From Anser cygnoides (Eukaryota; Chordata; Aves; Anseriformes; Anatidae): a stretch of 64,000 nucleotides of DNA. Position 1 is the stretch's first letter; the number at the start of each line of letters is the position of its first letter. The translations under genes and the position numbers were made by a program. The notes beneath the pieces are model-generated. The model was given only the letters and a program-made list of their open reading frames with translations, was not told the DNA's origin and searched no databases. The stretch lies in contig NC_089886.1 of the NCBI RefSeq assembly GCF_040182565.1, positions 10,361,001 to 10,425,000 of the forward strand. Reading direction: 5' to 3'. Positions 12,136 to 24,200 of the stretch are shown one piece after another.

Positions 12136-14559
12136 AATATTATTCTGATCAACTGTTTCTGGCAAAGGAAGACAGAATAGGGAGAAAAAAAATCTATATA
12201 TCCCTCCATGCAGCTGAAAAAGGTAAAGGCAGCTATTTGATAAAAACCTTCAGCTCCCTAGAAATTGGGCTGAGACACCTTAAATTCTTCTTGTGTAACC
12301 CATCAATTAAGATTTCTCCATACTTTAAGTCACATCAGTACCCAAGAAAGGAGAATTTATTTTTCATTTCCACTCCTCTGTCCCATCCAGGTCTCATGAA
12401 CAACAGCTAATGAAGCAATAGGTTCAGATTTTGCCAGTACCTGCTAGGGTAGGTCAACCTAGAACAGCTTGAAGCTATTAAAATGGTTCTATATATTTCT
12501 GTGAACAAATGTATCATAAAGTCAAAATGATGAAGTGCCTGGTACAAATAGGTTTTGAAAACAGTCAAGAACTGTTTGTTCCCAGCCCTGGAGGAGTTAC
12601 GGATCCCTGAGATGGACCATAGCTGCCAAAGGAATCTAGAGATAAGGGGGTCCCCTTCAAGGTTCGGGGGGGGATGGAAGTCCATTATGTTGTGTCCACA
12701 AAACCTTCGAAGCTGAAGGTGATGCGACTTGTATACTGTTTAAAAAAAGTCACCACAGAGATGGCAAAATAAACGCAGAAAAGAAGAGCCAACTGTGAAT
12801 TATATGCAGACAGGCCAGCTCCTCGGCTGTTAAGAACAAGCCCGGTTTGTACTAGCTGACAGCCTGATTCCTTGGGTTTGGGTTCTGTTGCTTTGGTGAG
12901 TTTTGTTTGTCTTTTAAAGACAATAATAAAGCTATTCAGGGGTATTTATTTTCCTATATCCATTCTCATCCTCTCCCGATCCAGCTCCCAAAAAGCGGAA
13001 CAGACCCCCATTGCCTCAGCAGAAGAGATGGGGCTTTACACCTGACGGTGGCAGCTGAACGCTGTGGTGAGGAACAGGTTAGTTGGCAGGACCACGTCTG
13101 CCCCTCCCCAGTCCTCTGCAGCCTCATCACCATGGCAATGGAGCAGGAACACGGGTTGGAGGAAAGCCTTGGGCAATAACACAGAGCAGATATTCAACCT
13201 GGGAACGCTGCCCGAGAGAGGGCACATCTGACCCAAATCCTCTGTCGCAGGTAATCCGCAAGCCATTTCTAATGAGCTCCTCTACCCAGTTTCTGAGGTG
13301 ACAGAAGATGTGCATCTATCAGCCACCGCTACTCCCAGCAGGCCACGCTGAGCCCAGCACTACACACAAGACTCTTCAACAGGCTGGGGCATCTTTGGTT
13401 TTCTGAAACATCTCCCTACTGCTTTTCTCATTATTGGAGGAAGACGGTGAAAGGGCTGAGCTCTAATTGTTTTGCCACAACAAAAGCCTAATGGGTTGAA
13501 CTACAGCAGTCCGTGCCTCTGAGTGGACTCCTAGATTGATTTTGTCCCCCTTAACATCAATAGTACCTGGGGAAAACTATTACAAGCTGAACCCATCCTG
13601 AGTGCACTCTTCAGTCAGCCAATATTGGCTTATGGTGATTTGATATTTCAACATAGCTATGGGGAAAGGAATGAAGCAAAACCACATTGCTTTAAATCAG
13701 GTTTTAAATGACTTGGTCAGGTTGGTACATTAGCCAAGACAAGGAAGAAAATTATTCAAAGAAAGAACTGTGAGACTTGATAGAACAACAATGACATCCA
13801 GTCTCTCTACATGAATACATTTATTAGCACAGCACCTTCGGTGATGAAAAACTTTGGGGGGAAAAAAAGAAAACCTACCACAAGCAAGTAATAAATATGC
13901 TTAAGCAATAAATATAGCCCAACTCTCAGTTTTGATCAGGCAGGACTCACACAACTACAGGTCAGCCCTGGAACCGAGCCAAACAGCCTTCCAAATATCA
14001 CTCCTCCTCCCACCGCCTTCTGGGTTTCACAGGAATTGTTTCTTGATGGTCAACCCTCGGCTCCATCTGTTGCATCGTGACGACCCTTTGCATGCAAGAA
14101 CAGAAGAGCAGGGATTGTTGCTGAGCTGATAAAGGAATGTGGCAATTAAGAAAAAAACCTGAGATTCAACAGCAGGCCTTGCAGTCAGGGGGCACTTGAA
14201 AATTAAAAAGGGAGCAGAGCTCCTGAGGGTCTCTTGTATTTTTTTTTGCACTGAGCAAGGAACAGGTGTTCAGCTATTTCATAGCCAGGAGCATCATTCC
14301 AGTCAGAGATGCCTCTCCAGCGTCAAGGGTTTTCCAGGAACACATTTGCACTCATTAGCAGTTATTGCCACAACGGAACAAGTCAGCACAAGCTTGGGGT
14401 GCTGGCACAAATATAAACTTGGTTGCTGTCCAGAAAAGCATATTAAGTTTGTTTGAATGAGGTGAAGGGAGCCATAGGGAAACAAAGCATCCTCTAGGTA
14501 TGTTTAGCTAATCATGAAAAAGTAGAGGAAAAGGGAAACAAAAGAAATTGTGTGTTGAC

Positions 14560-15010
14560 TTGCATGTCCAAATATCATCATAAAGATGCTTTGCCAGGCC
14601 CGATGCTCACACTCACACATTAGACTTGCCTATTCAAGCACTGGGACTATGGGTATATACCAGGTAATGTTCAGGAAAATGCACCTAATTAACTTTTTGC
14701 ACATATCTTCTCATTACGTGCTCAGAAATAATTCTGCCAGTTGTGCACCCCAGACCGTTTGAATGTCTGGGCCTGCATTTTCACTGGGTTTGACATTTAT
14801 TCAATAACCCAGTAACTCATAGGCAGCCAGCACTTCACATTTCTATAGCCTCTGCAGACAGAAGTCAGTTTTCAATGAGGATCTGAAGGCATCGGCTTAT
14901 ATCACTTCTCAGACACAGCACGCAATTTTAACTAGGTTCTGTCTAATTTTATTTAGGCATTAACTCATTACGTGAACAAATCTGATCCATGGCAGTAATT
15001 GCTCTAACAG
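14560..15010. promoter_or_regulatory. Candidate conserved non-coding element
   Basis: The 11-mer CTCATTACGTG occurs twice, at 14710-14720 and 14964-14974. The stretch also holds CTAATTAAC, GGTATATACC and TAATTGC words. The texture is of slowly evolving regulatory DNA; no repeat or exon is seen. Confidence 0.3.
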
Positions 15011-17198
15011 CCACTGTCTGGCCACCCTCGGCTCTACATCTCCTCAGCAGCAGCCTCACGGGAGAGGCTCTGGTCCTGATGGACATCAGAACCAAGCCTC
15101 CCTTTCCTGCGAAGAAGTAGTTTCATTCTCATCTGCCAGCTCAGAGCTAGGCCAGGAACTACAGCCTCGTGTGGAGTATCAGAAGCAACCAGACTTTCTT
15201 GAACACTTTTCAAAGAGGATGCAAAGCCTGTGTTCTGGATAAACGAATAAACCACTTCGGCACAATCTACCTGTCAAGAGCATTAACTCTGCATCACCTG
15301 CAGCAAATACTCCCATTTTCAGCCTACCTGCTCTCTCTGAACTTTACCACAGGGACAGAAGCAGCTGCATCTCTCACCTTCCTCAGCTTTTGGGGAGACA
15401 GCTTGCTTTTCCCCTTCCCTCTGTGACCTAGGAATCCCAAACTCTGACAGCAGAAAACAGGACAAATCTGTCCTCAGAGCTTGTATCCAGGGACAAGTAC
15501 CTTGTTTGTCAGTCTGCTTGCTACTTCAGTTAAGTGTCTGAAGGTCTTGTGGGATCTCTGCTGGAAGCTGAGTGGGGTGTACCAGAGCGTCCGCACTCTT
15601 AATTCAGATTTTGATGACAGAGAGGCATGGAATAGCACCGACTTCAAACAAAGCATGCTCGTGGGGAACACAAAGGTAGGGAAGAAATATCTTGTTCAGG
15701 AGCTCAGCAGCTTCCCTCAAAGAGCTGGGCTGTGGGAAGAGAAGCGAGACCTCCAGGCCATGGTTTGACAACACACTGAATCTGCTTTGTTGCCTGACCA
15801 AAAGCACCACAGCCACATGGGCAAAACGTTGAATGGCTATGAGCTGTGTTGGCTCAAGTTTGTTCAAAACATTTCAACATGTTAACTTTGTACCAGCAGG
15901 CTTTATGCCAGATCAAATATCACCTGCCTGCACCACGCTAGCTGTATGCTGGTTGAAGTATTCCCCCGTCCTCTTGCCACCAGCATAAAGCTGAAAGAAA
16001 ACTGCAAAGCTGGTGTGAATCCTGCATCTTGTGCTCAACGTGAAGACAACTGTGTTCCCATCCCTGTCCTACAATCAGTTTAGCTCCTCTGGATGCACCA
16101 ATCTGGTACGGTACAGCCACAGCCAGTAATTACACAACCATTTTCTCCAGGAAGAAATGGAGTTTGAGAAGTTCTCACTTTCCTCCTGACCCAGGTTTCC
16201 TGTTCCCACCCCTGCACCTCAGTTTACCTCCTGCTTGGTCATGCTGATGCAACTGGTGGTGGGGCTGAGCTAAACTGGGTCAGGCAGTTCTTTTGGATAG
16301 CAGGGTGATTTGGTTTTGTGGTTTTTGGTGGTCTTTTTTTATTTTTAATTTCGGTTCATCTCATGTCTCCACAAAGAGCTATCTCAGCACAGCTGAGGGG
16401 GCAATGAAGCATGCGGTTTAGAGCCAGCAGCAAGTGGCCAAAGGTGGGGCAAAGCTTTTAAATTGCCTCTGCTGCTGGGGAAAACGTTCATGAAACTGCA
16501 CCCTGGGTAAAGCAGCTGCCAACCTCCTGAGCAAGCTATCGGCACAGCATTTGCATTTGAACCGAGAGAAAAATCCCCAAGGAGCAAGTCTAGGCAGGTG
16601 GCTAGTCTGGAGTTGGTCAGAGGTGGGATGGAAGGAGGGCATTCTTCATGAAAGCTGGGTAAACAGTTCCCCAGGCTGCTACACTCCACGAGGATTTTAG
16701 GTTGTTTCCCAAACGTTTACCTATCTATCTGTACCTTTGCCTTAAGCTTTAATAAACAAATCTTCCCTCAGCTCTGCTACGAAACCCGTCTAGGGTCATG
16801 GGACCAGACTCTGCACAATGGGAAAGTTCATCTAGCTAATTAATTACTGCTCCTGCCTCCCTCAGCATCAGAGAACCAAGCCAGGTCCTTCGGCTCCAAC
16901 TGCATGAACTAATAGGAAGGCCCTTTTAATTACAGTTAGGGACTGCATCCTCTGTAGTTTGCAGCCATCAAGCCCGGTCCCCAGCAGGGAATTTTCCCTG
17001 TTGCAGCTTGCAGAAAGCCAACGGGAGCCACAAGCGTGGGCCAGGCTGCGGGAAGCCTCAGCTCCTAAATTGATGCTGAGTCTTGCTGAGGGTGCTAATG
17101 GCACAAACCCTTCCAGCGCCACACCTGCTGCCAGCCACTCGGCGTAACCCCATCCTCGACGCTGCACGCTGCAGGATTTTTATCTGCTTGCCTATTTC

Positions 17199-17220
17199 GG
17201 GGGGGGGGGGGGGGGGGGGG
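17199..17220 (+). repeat. Poly-G tract, 22 G
   Basis: This is an uninterrupted G homopolymer in otherwise AT-leaning DNA. It can form a G-quadruplex or triplex. Exact length is likely polymorphic and error-prone in sequencing. Confidence 0.95.
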
Positions 17221-18130
17221 AAAAGGGTGAGAGAGAAAAGGGGAGGCGAGGGTGGTAGCGGGATTACCACATATAGTCATTATAATCATTAACCACAGAG
17301 CACTAAATGAATCATTAAGCATCACAACAGATCCACACATGCTTTGCTTCTTAAAGCTTCCTGACTTGCCTCTGTTTTCTGTACAAATGCCCAGTGATTG
17401 TTTCAAGAAACCAAGCACATTTCCAATGTTACTGCTGCAGCTCCTTCCAAAAAAATAGCTAAACAGATGAAGCTCTGCTGAAGGAACAGATCTGTTTATA
17501 GAACATACTTTTCTTTCACTAGACCAAATATATTCAGCCCTCTCAAATAAATATGTACGTTAAAACTTGATAACTGGCTAAATCAGAAAAAAATGGAATA
17601 GCAAATGGGAAATTATGTAACTAAGAGCAAGTTCAATGAGAACATGCATTTAAAATACTTTATTCATGCTCTTCCAAAGCTAAATTGGGGCTTTTTTAAA
17701 ATCAATTTTTTAAAGATTAGTAAATGCTTCTATTAGAGACAGAGACAAAAAACAAGAAGGAAAAGGATTTTTTTTAAAAAAAGCCTTCAATTTGTACTAC
17801 TTATAGCCTAAACCTTGCCTTATACTGGAGTATAAGTATATGAAAATGAGTCTAACTACATAGAGCAATACTAACTCATTTGCTAAAAACAAACAAAAAA
17901 CACCAAAACCAGATAGAAATACTATAAATCTTTTTTTGTTGCCTTTTTCCTCCAGATTCTATTGTTCTTGTTACTCAAGCAGCTATTTCCACAGTCAGAT
18001 GCTTGCGACAGTACCTGGCAGCAGTTTCACTAAGTTAGCCGAGTATTACAAAACGCCTTCACGACGGCAGACAGAACTGCTCCATTCAGCCCTCCTCAAC
18101 TGAGCTGCTTTTGGCTTCTGCTCCGAATTG

Positions 18131-18149
18131 CCCCCCCCCCCCCCCCCCC
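18131..18149 (+). repeat. Poly-C tract, 19 C
   Basis: This uninterrupted C homopolymer lies about 0.9 kb to the right of the poly-G tract and is complementary to it. It has i-motif potential on this strand and G-quadruplex potential on the other. Confidence 0.95.
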
Positions 18150-18559
18150 GAACAGCCCTCCCCATATCACGGGGCTCCCCGAGACCACGCCAACAGAATC
18201 AAAACCCCAGGAAAGCACAACAGGATTAAAAAATACGGAGGAAAAAAGCCAACCAGCAGTTTATCCACAGACATTAATAAAAGCAGAATCAGGCTGTAAA
18301 CACACCACCATAATCTCCCAACCTTTACTCGGGTATAAAGGTATGGACCCTGGCTTCACACGCGTTTGCACGGCACAGAACAGGCTGAAAGTATAAGAAA
18401 GAATAATTAGGCAAGGAACAGTTGCCTTCATTGATTCAGCTCCTTCGAATAAAGGTTGCAGGAGCAGACGCAAGACTATGCATGATATCTTTCTAATCCT
18501 TCAGCTTTATTCCAGTCTAACAGAGGATGTGTGCTCCATCCATCAGCATGGAGCCCTGA

Positions 18560-18975
18560 GTACACAGGTAATCCAGCAATAATCACCGCAGCTCTATCGG
18601 TCCTGATAATATCGTCTTATCTGTCAGCCGCCTCTGCAGTTTATACGAGCTGCTTATCTCAAAGAGCTATTAGGTCTGAACTTTAGTTCAGTCTTTTGTT
18701 TGATCTTGTTTCTTCTGCATTCATTTGAAGCTCCGCATATTGTGCTTTTAGTTTCGTATCGAAACGCATCAGAGCCTTTAATATTATTCCTGCTACTGAT
18801 GCAATATGGTCTTAGCAACAATGAGAACAGGGAGCGAGTCATGAAAATAATAAACCATGCTAGGTCTGGAGGCTATGAAATCAGTTCAAACATACTGCGG
18901 GGAGCTGTGCTGCCTGCACTGAGACACATGGCTTTCCATGGGCACCAGCCCATTTATGAGTCATGAAACATAATG
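18560..18975. promoter_or_regulatory. Candidate conserved non-coding element with paired GATA sites
   Basis: CTTATCT occurs at 18616-18622 and 18653-18659, giving two AGATAAG GATA-factor sites on the - strand 37 bases apart. CTGATAATATCG lies just upstream. The following 300 bases retain CpGs in AT-rich context and contain no recognised repeat. Confidence 0.35.
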
Positions 18976-19704
18976 GAGTATTGTTGAAAGCTTTGGGACC
19001 ATGAGAAATTATCTACTGCCCGGCATGGGGAATGGTATAAACTGGCAAGGAACTGGAGTTACATTCTTTTACAGAAATGAAATCAGACAGCCTTGGCCTG
19101 CTTTCCAGTATACAAAACCACAAATCATGAGGATAACTCCTTAATTAGGATTATTTTTTATTATTTTTCTTAGTTGCCACTGCACTAACCAACCAGGAAA
19201 GCCAATATTTTTCTGTCCCTAGCAGAGTTATAATAATGCATAGGACGTAAAGACAAAAAGGAAGGGGGTAGATGAAACCAGTGTCTCAGCATGAGCTACA
19301 AAAGCAAATGCACCTTTTTCTCTCCTGCAGCATGTGACATTCCATCATGCTGAGGATTTGGTACACATGGGCAAGTAGAACAAAAACCATTTGCTTAATA
19401 TTATGGTGTGATAATGACACGGTGCCATAGGTGTGCATCTCTGCGCAGAGGAGAGCTGTCAGTGTGGGAGGCAGCATGTTCTGCAGGGGAGAGGACAAGT
19501 CTGGAAGTCACTTTGATCTAAACCTCATCATCCTTCTGGTTCCTGTGCCTTTACAATGAAAAATTTGAAACGATCCCCCGGTTGAGAAAGCTAAAACCCC
19601 TATTTTTAAATGAATGTTGAAGCACTCAGGAAACTGCATAACTACGGGAACCCAGAACACGTGTAGGAGCACATCCTTCATGGGTAGATGGAGTCCGGAG
19701 GATA

Positions 19705-19932
19705 GTCAGACTCTCTTCAGTGGTATCCCGAGAAAGGAGAAGGGTCAAGGGACACATTAGAAGACAGGAAACTCCATTTAACCGTAAGAAACAGAATTGT
19801 TTTACCGTGAGGATGATCAAACACTGGAACAAGTTTTACAGAGAGGTTGTGGAGTCTCCATCCACGGAGATATTCAATGCAGCCCTGAACAACCTGCAGT
19901 AGGAGACCTTCAGAGGTCCCTGCCAACCTCAG
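19705..19932 (+). mobile_element. Degenerate CR1 LINE fragment lacking its 3' terminus
   Basis: Recognisable CR1 blocks in order are a Leu-Phe-Ser-Gly-like ACTCTCTTCAGTGGT, ACACTGGAACAAGTT, AGAGAGGTTGTGGAGTCTCC, GGAGATATTCAA, and AGAGGTCCCTGCCAACCTC. The terminal ATTCTGTGATTCTGTGA repeat is missing, and an internal deletion removes part of the usual sequence between the AACCTGC block and the AGAGGTCCC block. Many substitutions suggest an old copy. Confidence 0.85.
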
Positions 19933-20242
19933 CAGTGCTGGGGCTGTGGGGAGCACTCCCTCCATTCTGCATGCCCAGGACACTGCACTAAAACTGGAAA
20001 CGTGGCAGTAAGGGGGGTAACCCTGTGTCAGTACAACCTGCCCTGGTCAGCTGCCTCCATGAAAGCACACAAGTGTAAAGCCAGGCTACAATGGGCATCT
20101 AGATCAGATATTCAGATATCATCCTAATCAAGAGAAATGCAGAAATCCAGGAGAGCTGAACAGAGATAATATTGTTTGAATATTTCTATAGATTTATCCC
20201 TTCCACACTCACACCTCTTGCATTAGCTTGCCATGAGCTTTG

Positions 20243-20290
20243 AAAAAAATCAGATTTTACTGGCACAAAAAAATCAGATTTTACTGGCAC
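20243..20290 (+). repeat. Perfect 24-bp tandem duplication
   Basis: Two identical copies (20243-20266 and 20267-20290) consist of an A7 run followed by TCAGATTTTACTGGCAC. Slippage across the A-run is the likely origin. Confidence 0.95.
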
Positions 20291-21154
20291 AAGCTGCCAT
20301 GGAAAGCAAAGTTTACTGTTGTGTTTGCTTTGGAAATGCTTACACTCCTCCATCCAGGGAGACAACAAAAATATTGTGTGTATTCTCTCACTAATTTCAG
20401 GTAATTGATATAATCTAGGTATTGATTTTATTATTTGGTATTCAGTAAGCCCAGAAAGGTGAAAAAAGCCCAAAGACTCATGGCTGTTAAACCAGTTGCT
20501 AACCTGGAATTGAAACATATTACAGGAAATTATGGTTGGTGTACTAGTGGTGAGCAAGCAAAAAAAGGACAGTACTGTACAGATAGATATTCACTGGGAA
20601 TCATTCAGTCTACACATGCAGCCTTATTTTCCATGCACAGCAGTTGCATCATGTTACAGAACCAAAAATAAATCAGGAGCTCATTTCCCCCCCTAGCCAT
20701 GGATTATCTGAGGTGGGTCCAGGAGAACCTCCCTTCTCTTCCCTTCCACATGGAAATCTCAAACAGGTCAAAAGCACAGATACTGTATGAAACATGTGAT
20801 TAAATTTGACAATAACATTTTGTCTAAGTTCAGGAAGATAGCAGCAGCCCTTACAGACCTCAGTCTGGCTCCAAATTTGCAAATCCCCATGAGCTGTAAA
20901 GGCACAACACATCTACTAGACTTCAAAACAGAGGGCCTGGTTTGCAGAGAGAATGGGTAAGCACAACTCTGAAAGCTGAGGACAGACAGCATTTCTGAAT
21001 TATTCTCCTTAATATGACAACGTAAGTGGGTGCCTCTCACTTCTGGCACCCAGGCTTTTAAAAGCTGGGTTTGAGCTACTGTTTCAGCAGAATGTTGTTC
21101 TCCTGAAAGGAAATTAAGTTCTTGCTAGAAGTGAGAAGGAAACAACTATGGTCA

Positions 21155-21262
21155 GAGCACTTCACTGGGATCAAGAGACCTGGGCTCAGCTCCTCGCTCA
21201 ACCCACAGCTACCCGTGAGTCCCTGGGCCAGTTGTTTCAGTCAGCCTGTAAAAACAGACTCC
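21155..21262 (+). mobile_element. Ancient MIR-type SINE relic
   Basis: GAGCACTTCACTGGGATCAAGAGACCTGGGCTC, CTCGCTCAACCCAC, CCCTGGGCCAGTTGTTTCAGTC and CTGTAAAAACA follow the central-domain layout of amniote MIR-like SINEs: the GAGACCTGGGTTC, GCTCTGCCAC, TTGGGCAAGTCACTTA and CTGTAAAATGG blocks. It is diverged, with no clear ends. Confidence 0.5.
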
Positions 21263-24200
21263 ATGCTCTGCACCAAAGAAGCATCAGGACAATATGCCTA
21301 AAATAGTGAGAGAGGCACTCAGAGGTGATGGTCCCAGAGAGGTGGATAGGAGGGGAGATGTTATCTAACACAACACCTGAAAAGAATCTAGCAAGAGATA
21401 GAACAGAAACCCTTATGGATGGCTTCAGCATAAAGCTGAGGCACTGGCATTTCTTTTAAATCAAGAAAAAAATATACAAGGATATTTATAATCTCTGGAG
21501 AAGCGAGTACACTTTCTGCATACTTTCCCGTTACTGGAAGCAGTGCAGCTCTGATCCTAGCTGCAGGAACTTCTGAAGATGCATTTACAGTACAATTCAC
21601 GGTACTAATGCCACTCTTTTTACTAATGTCACTATTTTAGACATCTCCAAGGTAGTCAGCGTAAAAGTATGTCTGACAGCAGTGGGAGGTTCAGCATGTT
21701 TGCCTGAGACATTGGGAAGATATTTGGCACCTAAACCTCTGCCAGTGCGGTTACTTGGTTATTGGTACGGGTACATGAGGTAGAGCAGTCACACCTTCAG
21801 CTGGGTGGCACACGTACTCTGAGAGACGGAATAAATGCTGGAGAACCAGCAACCAGGCAACTATGAAAGACAAGAGGAGACTGTGAGTTTGGGGAGGCCT
21901 TAGGCAAACTCTTTGGACTGGCGAGTGTCTGAGTTTCACTCCAAGAATGAGATATCTTTCCTTTTATTGGAAGCCACCGCTACATAAAGTTTTATATTCT
22001 CCCCATACACATAGCCAATGAGAAGTGAGAACTCTTGCACTTTACTGTTGTTCCTGGATAACCAAAATGTCACCTTCATACCTACTCGTGGGTTGCAGTT
22101 CCACCTCATGCTCTACAAGCTCAGCTGGTCCCTTACAGAAATGACAAGCTCAATGTTTGTGACAATCACATCTACCTTAATGTCTTCCAGGTTCTTGGCT
22201 GGGATGATGCATCCTCGTAACACAGCAAAAGAAAATGCCCTCTTTCATACAAACGAGACTTTTGTTTTCCACAAAGCTCATCCAAGTCCTGGACACATGG
22301 TCATAGTAAATTCAGCTTCTGACTCTACCTTCTCTGATCCAGCAATAACCGGGAGGCTAGACTGAGCCTGAGTTTAAAACCACGTCACCACCAACCACCT
22401 TTGGAGAAAGACTAAGAGAGGAACCAGAAGGGATTTGATCTCCAACCTACCAAGGAGGCTTGCGGAAATAAAAGCTGAAGTCCTAGAACTTTGTGAATTT
22501 GAATAAGTGGTGATCTTTGGCCAAGGAAAGCAATGAAGGTGAAAGCAGGACTTCAAAACAAATATTTTCCTGCATTCCTAAAAGGCCTTTAGTTTAAAAA
22601 AAGCATTTGTAATAAAAACTAAAACAAGTTCTAAAAACTTCAGAAGCCAAGGACACAAAGAAGTTCCAAGGCAGTCAGAAGATCTGTATCATTGCATAAA
22701 CCGTAGGGAGAAAAAAACATTAACTTAATGACATTGGTTAAAAAAGAAAGCATAAAATCGGGGTGGATTTATTTATTAAAGACACTCATTCTGAAGTGTT
22801 TTTTCTTCTTCCTCCTCTTTTTAATTTCTACCTTCTTTTCCTCTGGCTATTTTGTGCCACTGATTATTCTGGAACAAAATTTCACCTCACTGAATTGCAG
22901 CAGTTTTATAAGTTATGCAACTTAGGAAGTAATAGCTCAGTAATTGTCAATATTCAGCCCATCTTGTGGGAAACCAAAGAAAAATGATAAAAGTGAGGGC
23001 AACTTATGAAAAGAATGTCCATTGCATCAGCCAGCCCATCTGCGAAGCTTTGTTCATTATGTAGATTATACCACTGACATATGGAAGAGACATTTCAGCG
23101 TTGTAGCCTAGATGAAAGGAGTTCGGAGTGTTTTATTTCTCAACCAGAAGATCATATGGAGTGCCTCATAAGTTTACAAGGGCCACTAATATGTTTTGCC
23201 TTTGTCCTTTTGTGTACACTTTTCCTTTTTTCAATCTGTAGACTAATTAGAGTGATAAAACAGCCCACGTAAGATGTGACTCATGCAGCCCTTAAGAGAA
23301 CAATGCAGTACTACCCTCAGACAGGGAAACAGCTCAGCTCACAACAGGCAATAAATTCAGACCCAGGGATCATTCCCACGGATTCTTAGATATCAAGCTT
23401 AATTGCAAGGTCAGGTAAGGTAAGTCTATTTTTAGCCTGATTTTCCACCCACACCAGTAAGTCTTTGTACCTGGAAACTGCGAATAAAGATGGCTAGCTT
23501 CATGTGTTACATTTGCACGCATACACCCCTGGAAGAACCCACTCCTGGTGATTTTTGAGAAGATTCTGACCCTGGGTGTGGCTGCCCAATGCCTTCTGCA
23601 TGGAATTTGCCCAGAGATATCACCCAGACAAGATGCAACTCACTCATTTCTTAGAAGAGGAACACAGACTATATACACATTGACACTCGTATAATAAAGA
23701 TATAGCAAGCTGGCCTTGTTGAAATAAAGATCAAAACAGGCTAACAGCTTAATGAGCGATAAAACCCAACTGCAAGCATTAACAGCATTTCTAAGAAAAT
23801 CTCAAGTGTGCTTATCCAAGCCATTCTCCTGTCAAGTCACAGCAGGACAACTTTTCCAGTGTATTGAACCACCTCCAACTTCAGGACCACGCTGGACCAC
23901 CCAGCGCTGAGCCTTGTGATCGCTCCCCATGAAGACTGAGGGATACACAAGGTACCCCAGGCCTTGGCATAGTCCCTCTGTTAGAATCCAGCCTCTCACC
24001 TTTTGGCTGCTACTCCTGCACTAGCGTCGTAGCACGCTCATTTGCACATGATGTGCCAAGTGCACCTGCTGATAGCTTTTCTTGATGACAAATCCACAGG
24101 GAAGTTTGTATGCATGACTGTGGAAGGGCAGGAGTAAGCAAAGTGTGCAACTGTACTGGGGAATAGGAGGCGAAGAAAAAATGAGAGATGGTGTTGAAAT

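Larger units (their letters stand above)
11571..19704. other. Intergenic, no gene seen
   Basis: Holds the poly-T at 12119, two candidate conserved segments (14560-15010 and 18560-18975), the poly-G/poly-C pair, and a homeobox-like AGCTAATTAATTACTG near 16833. No exon recognised. Confidence 0.6.
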
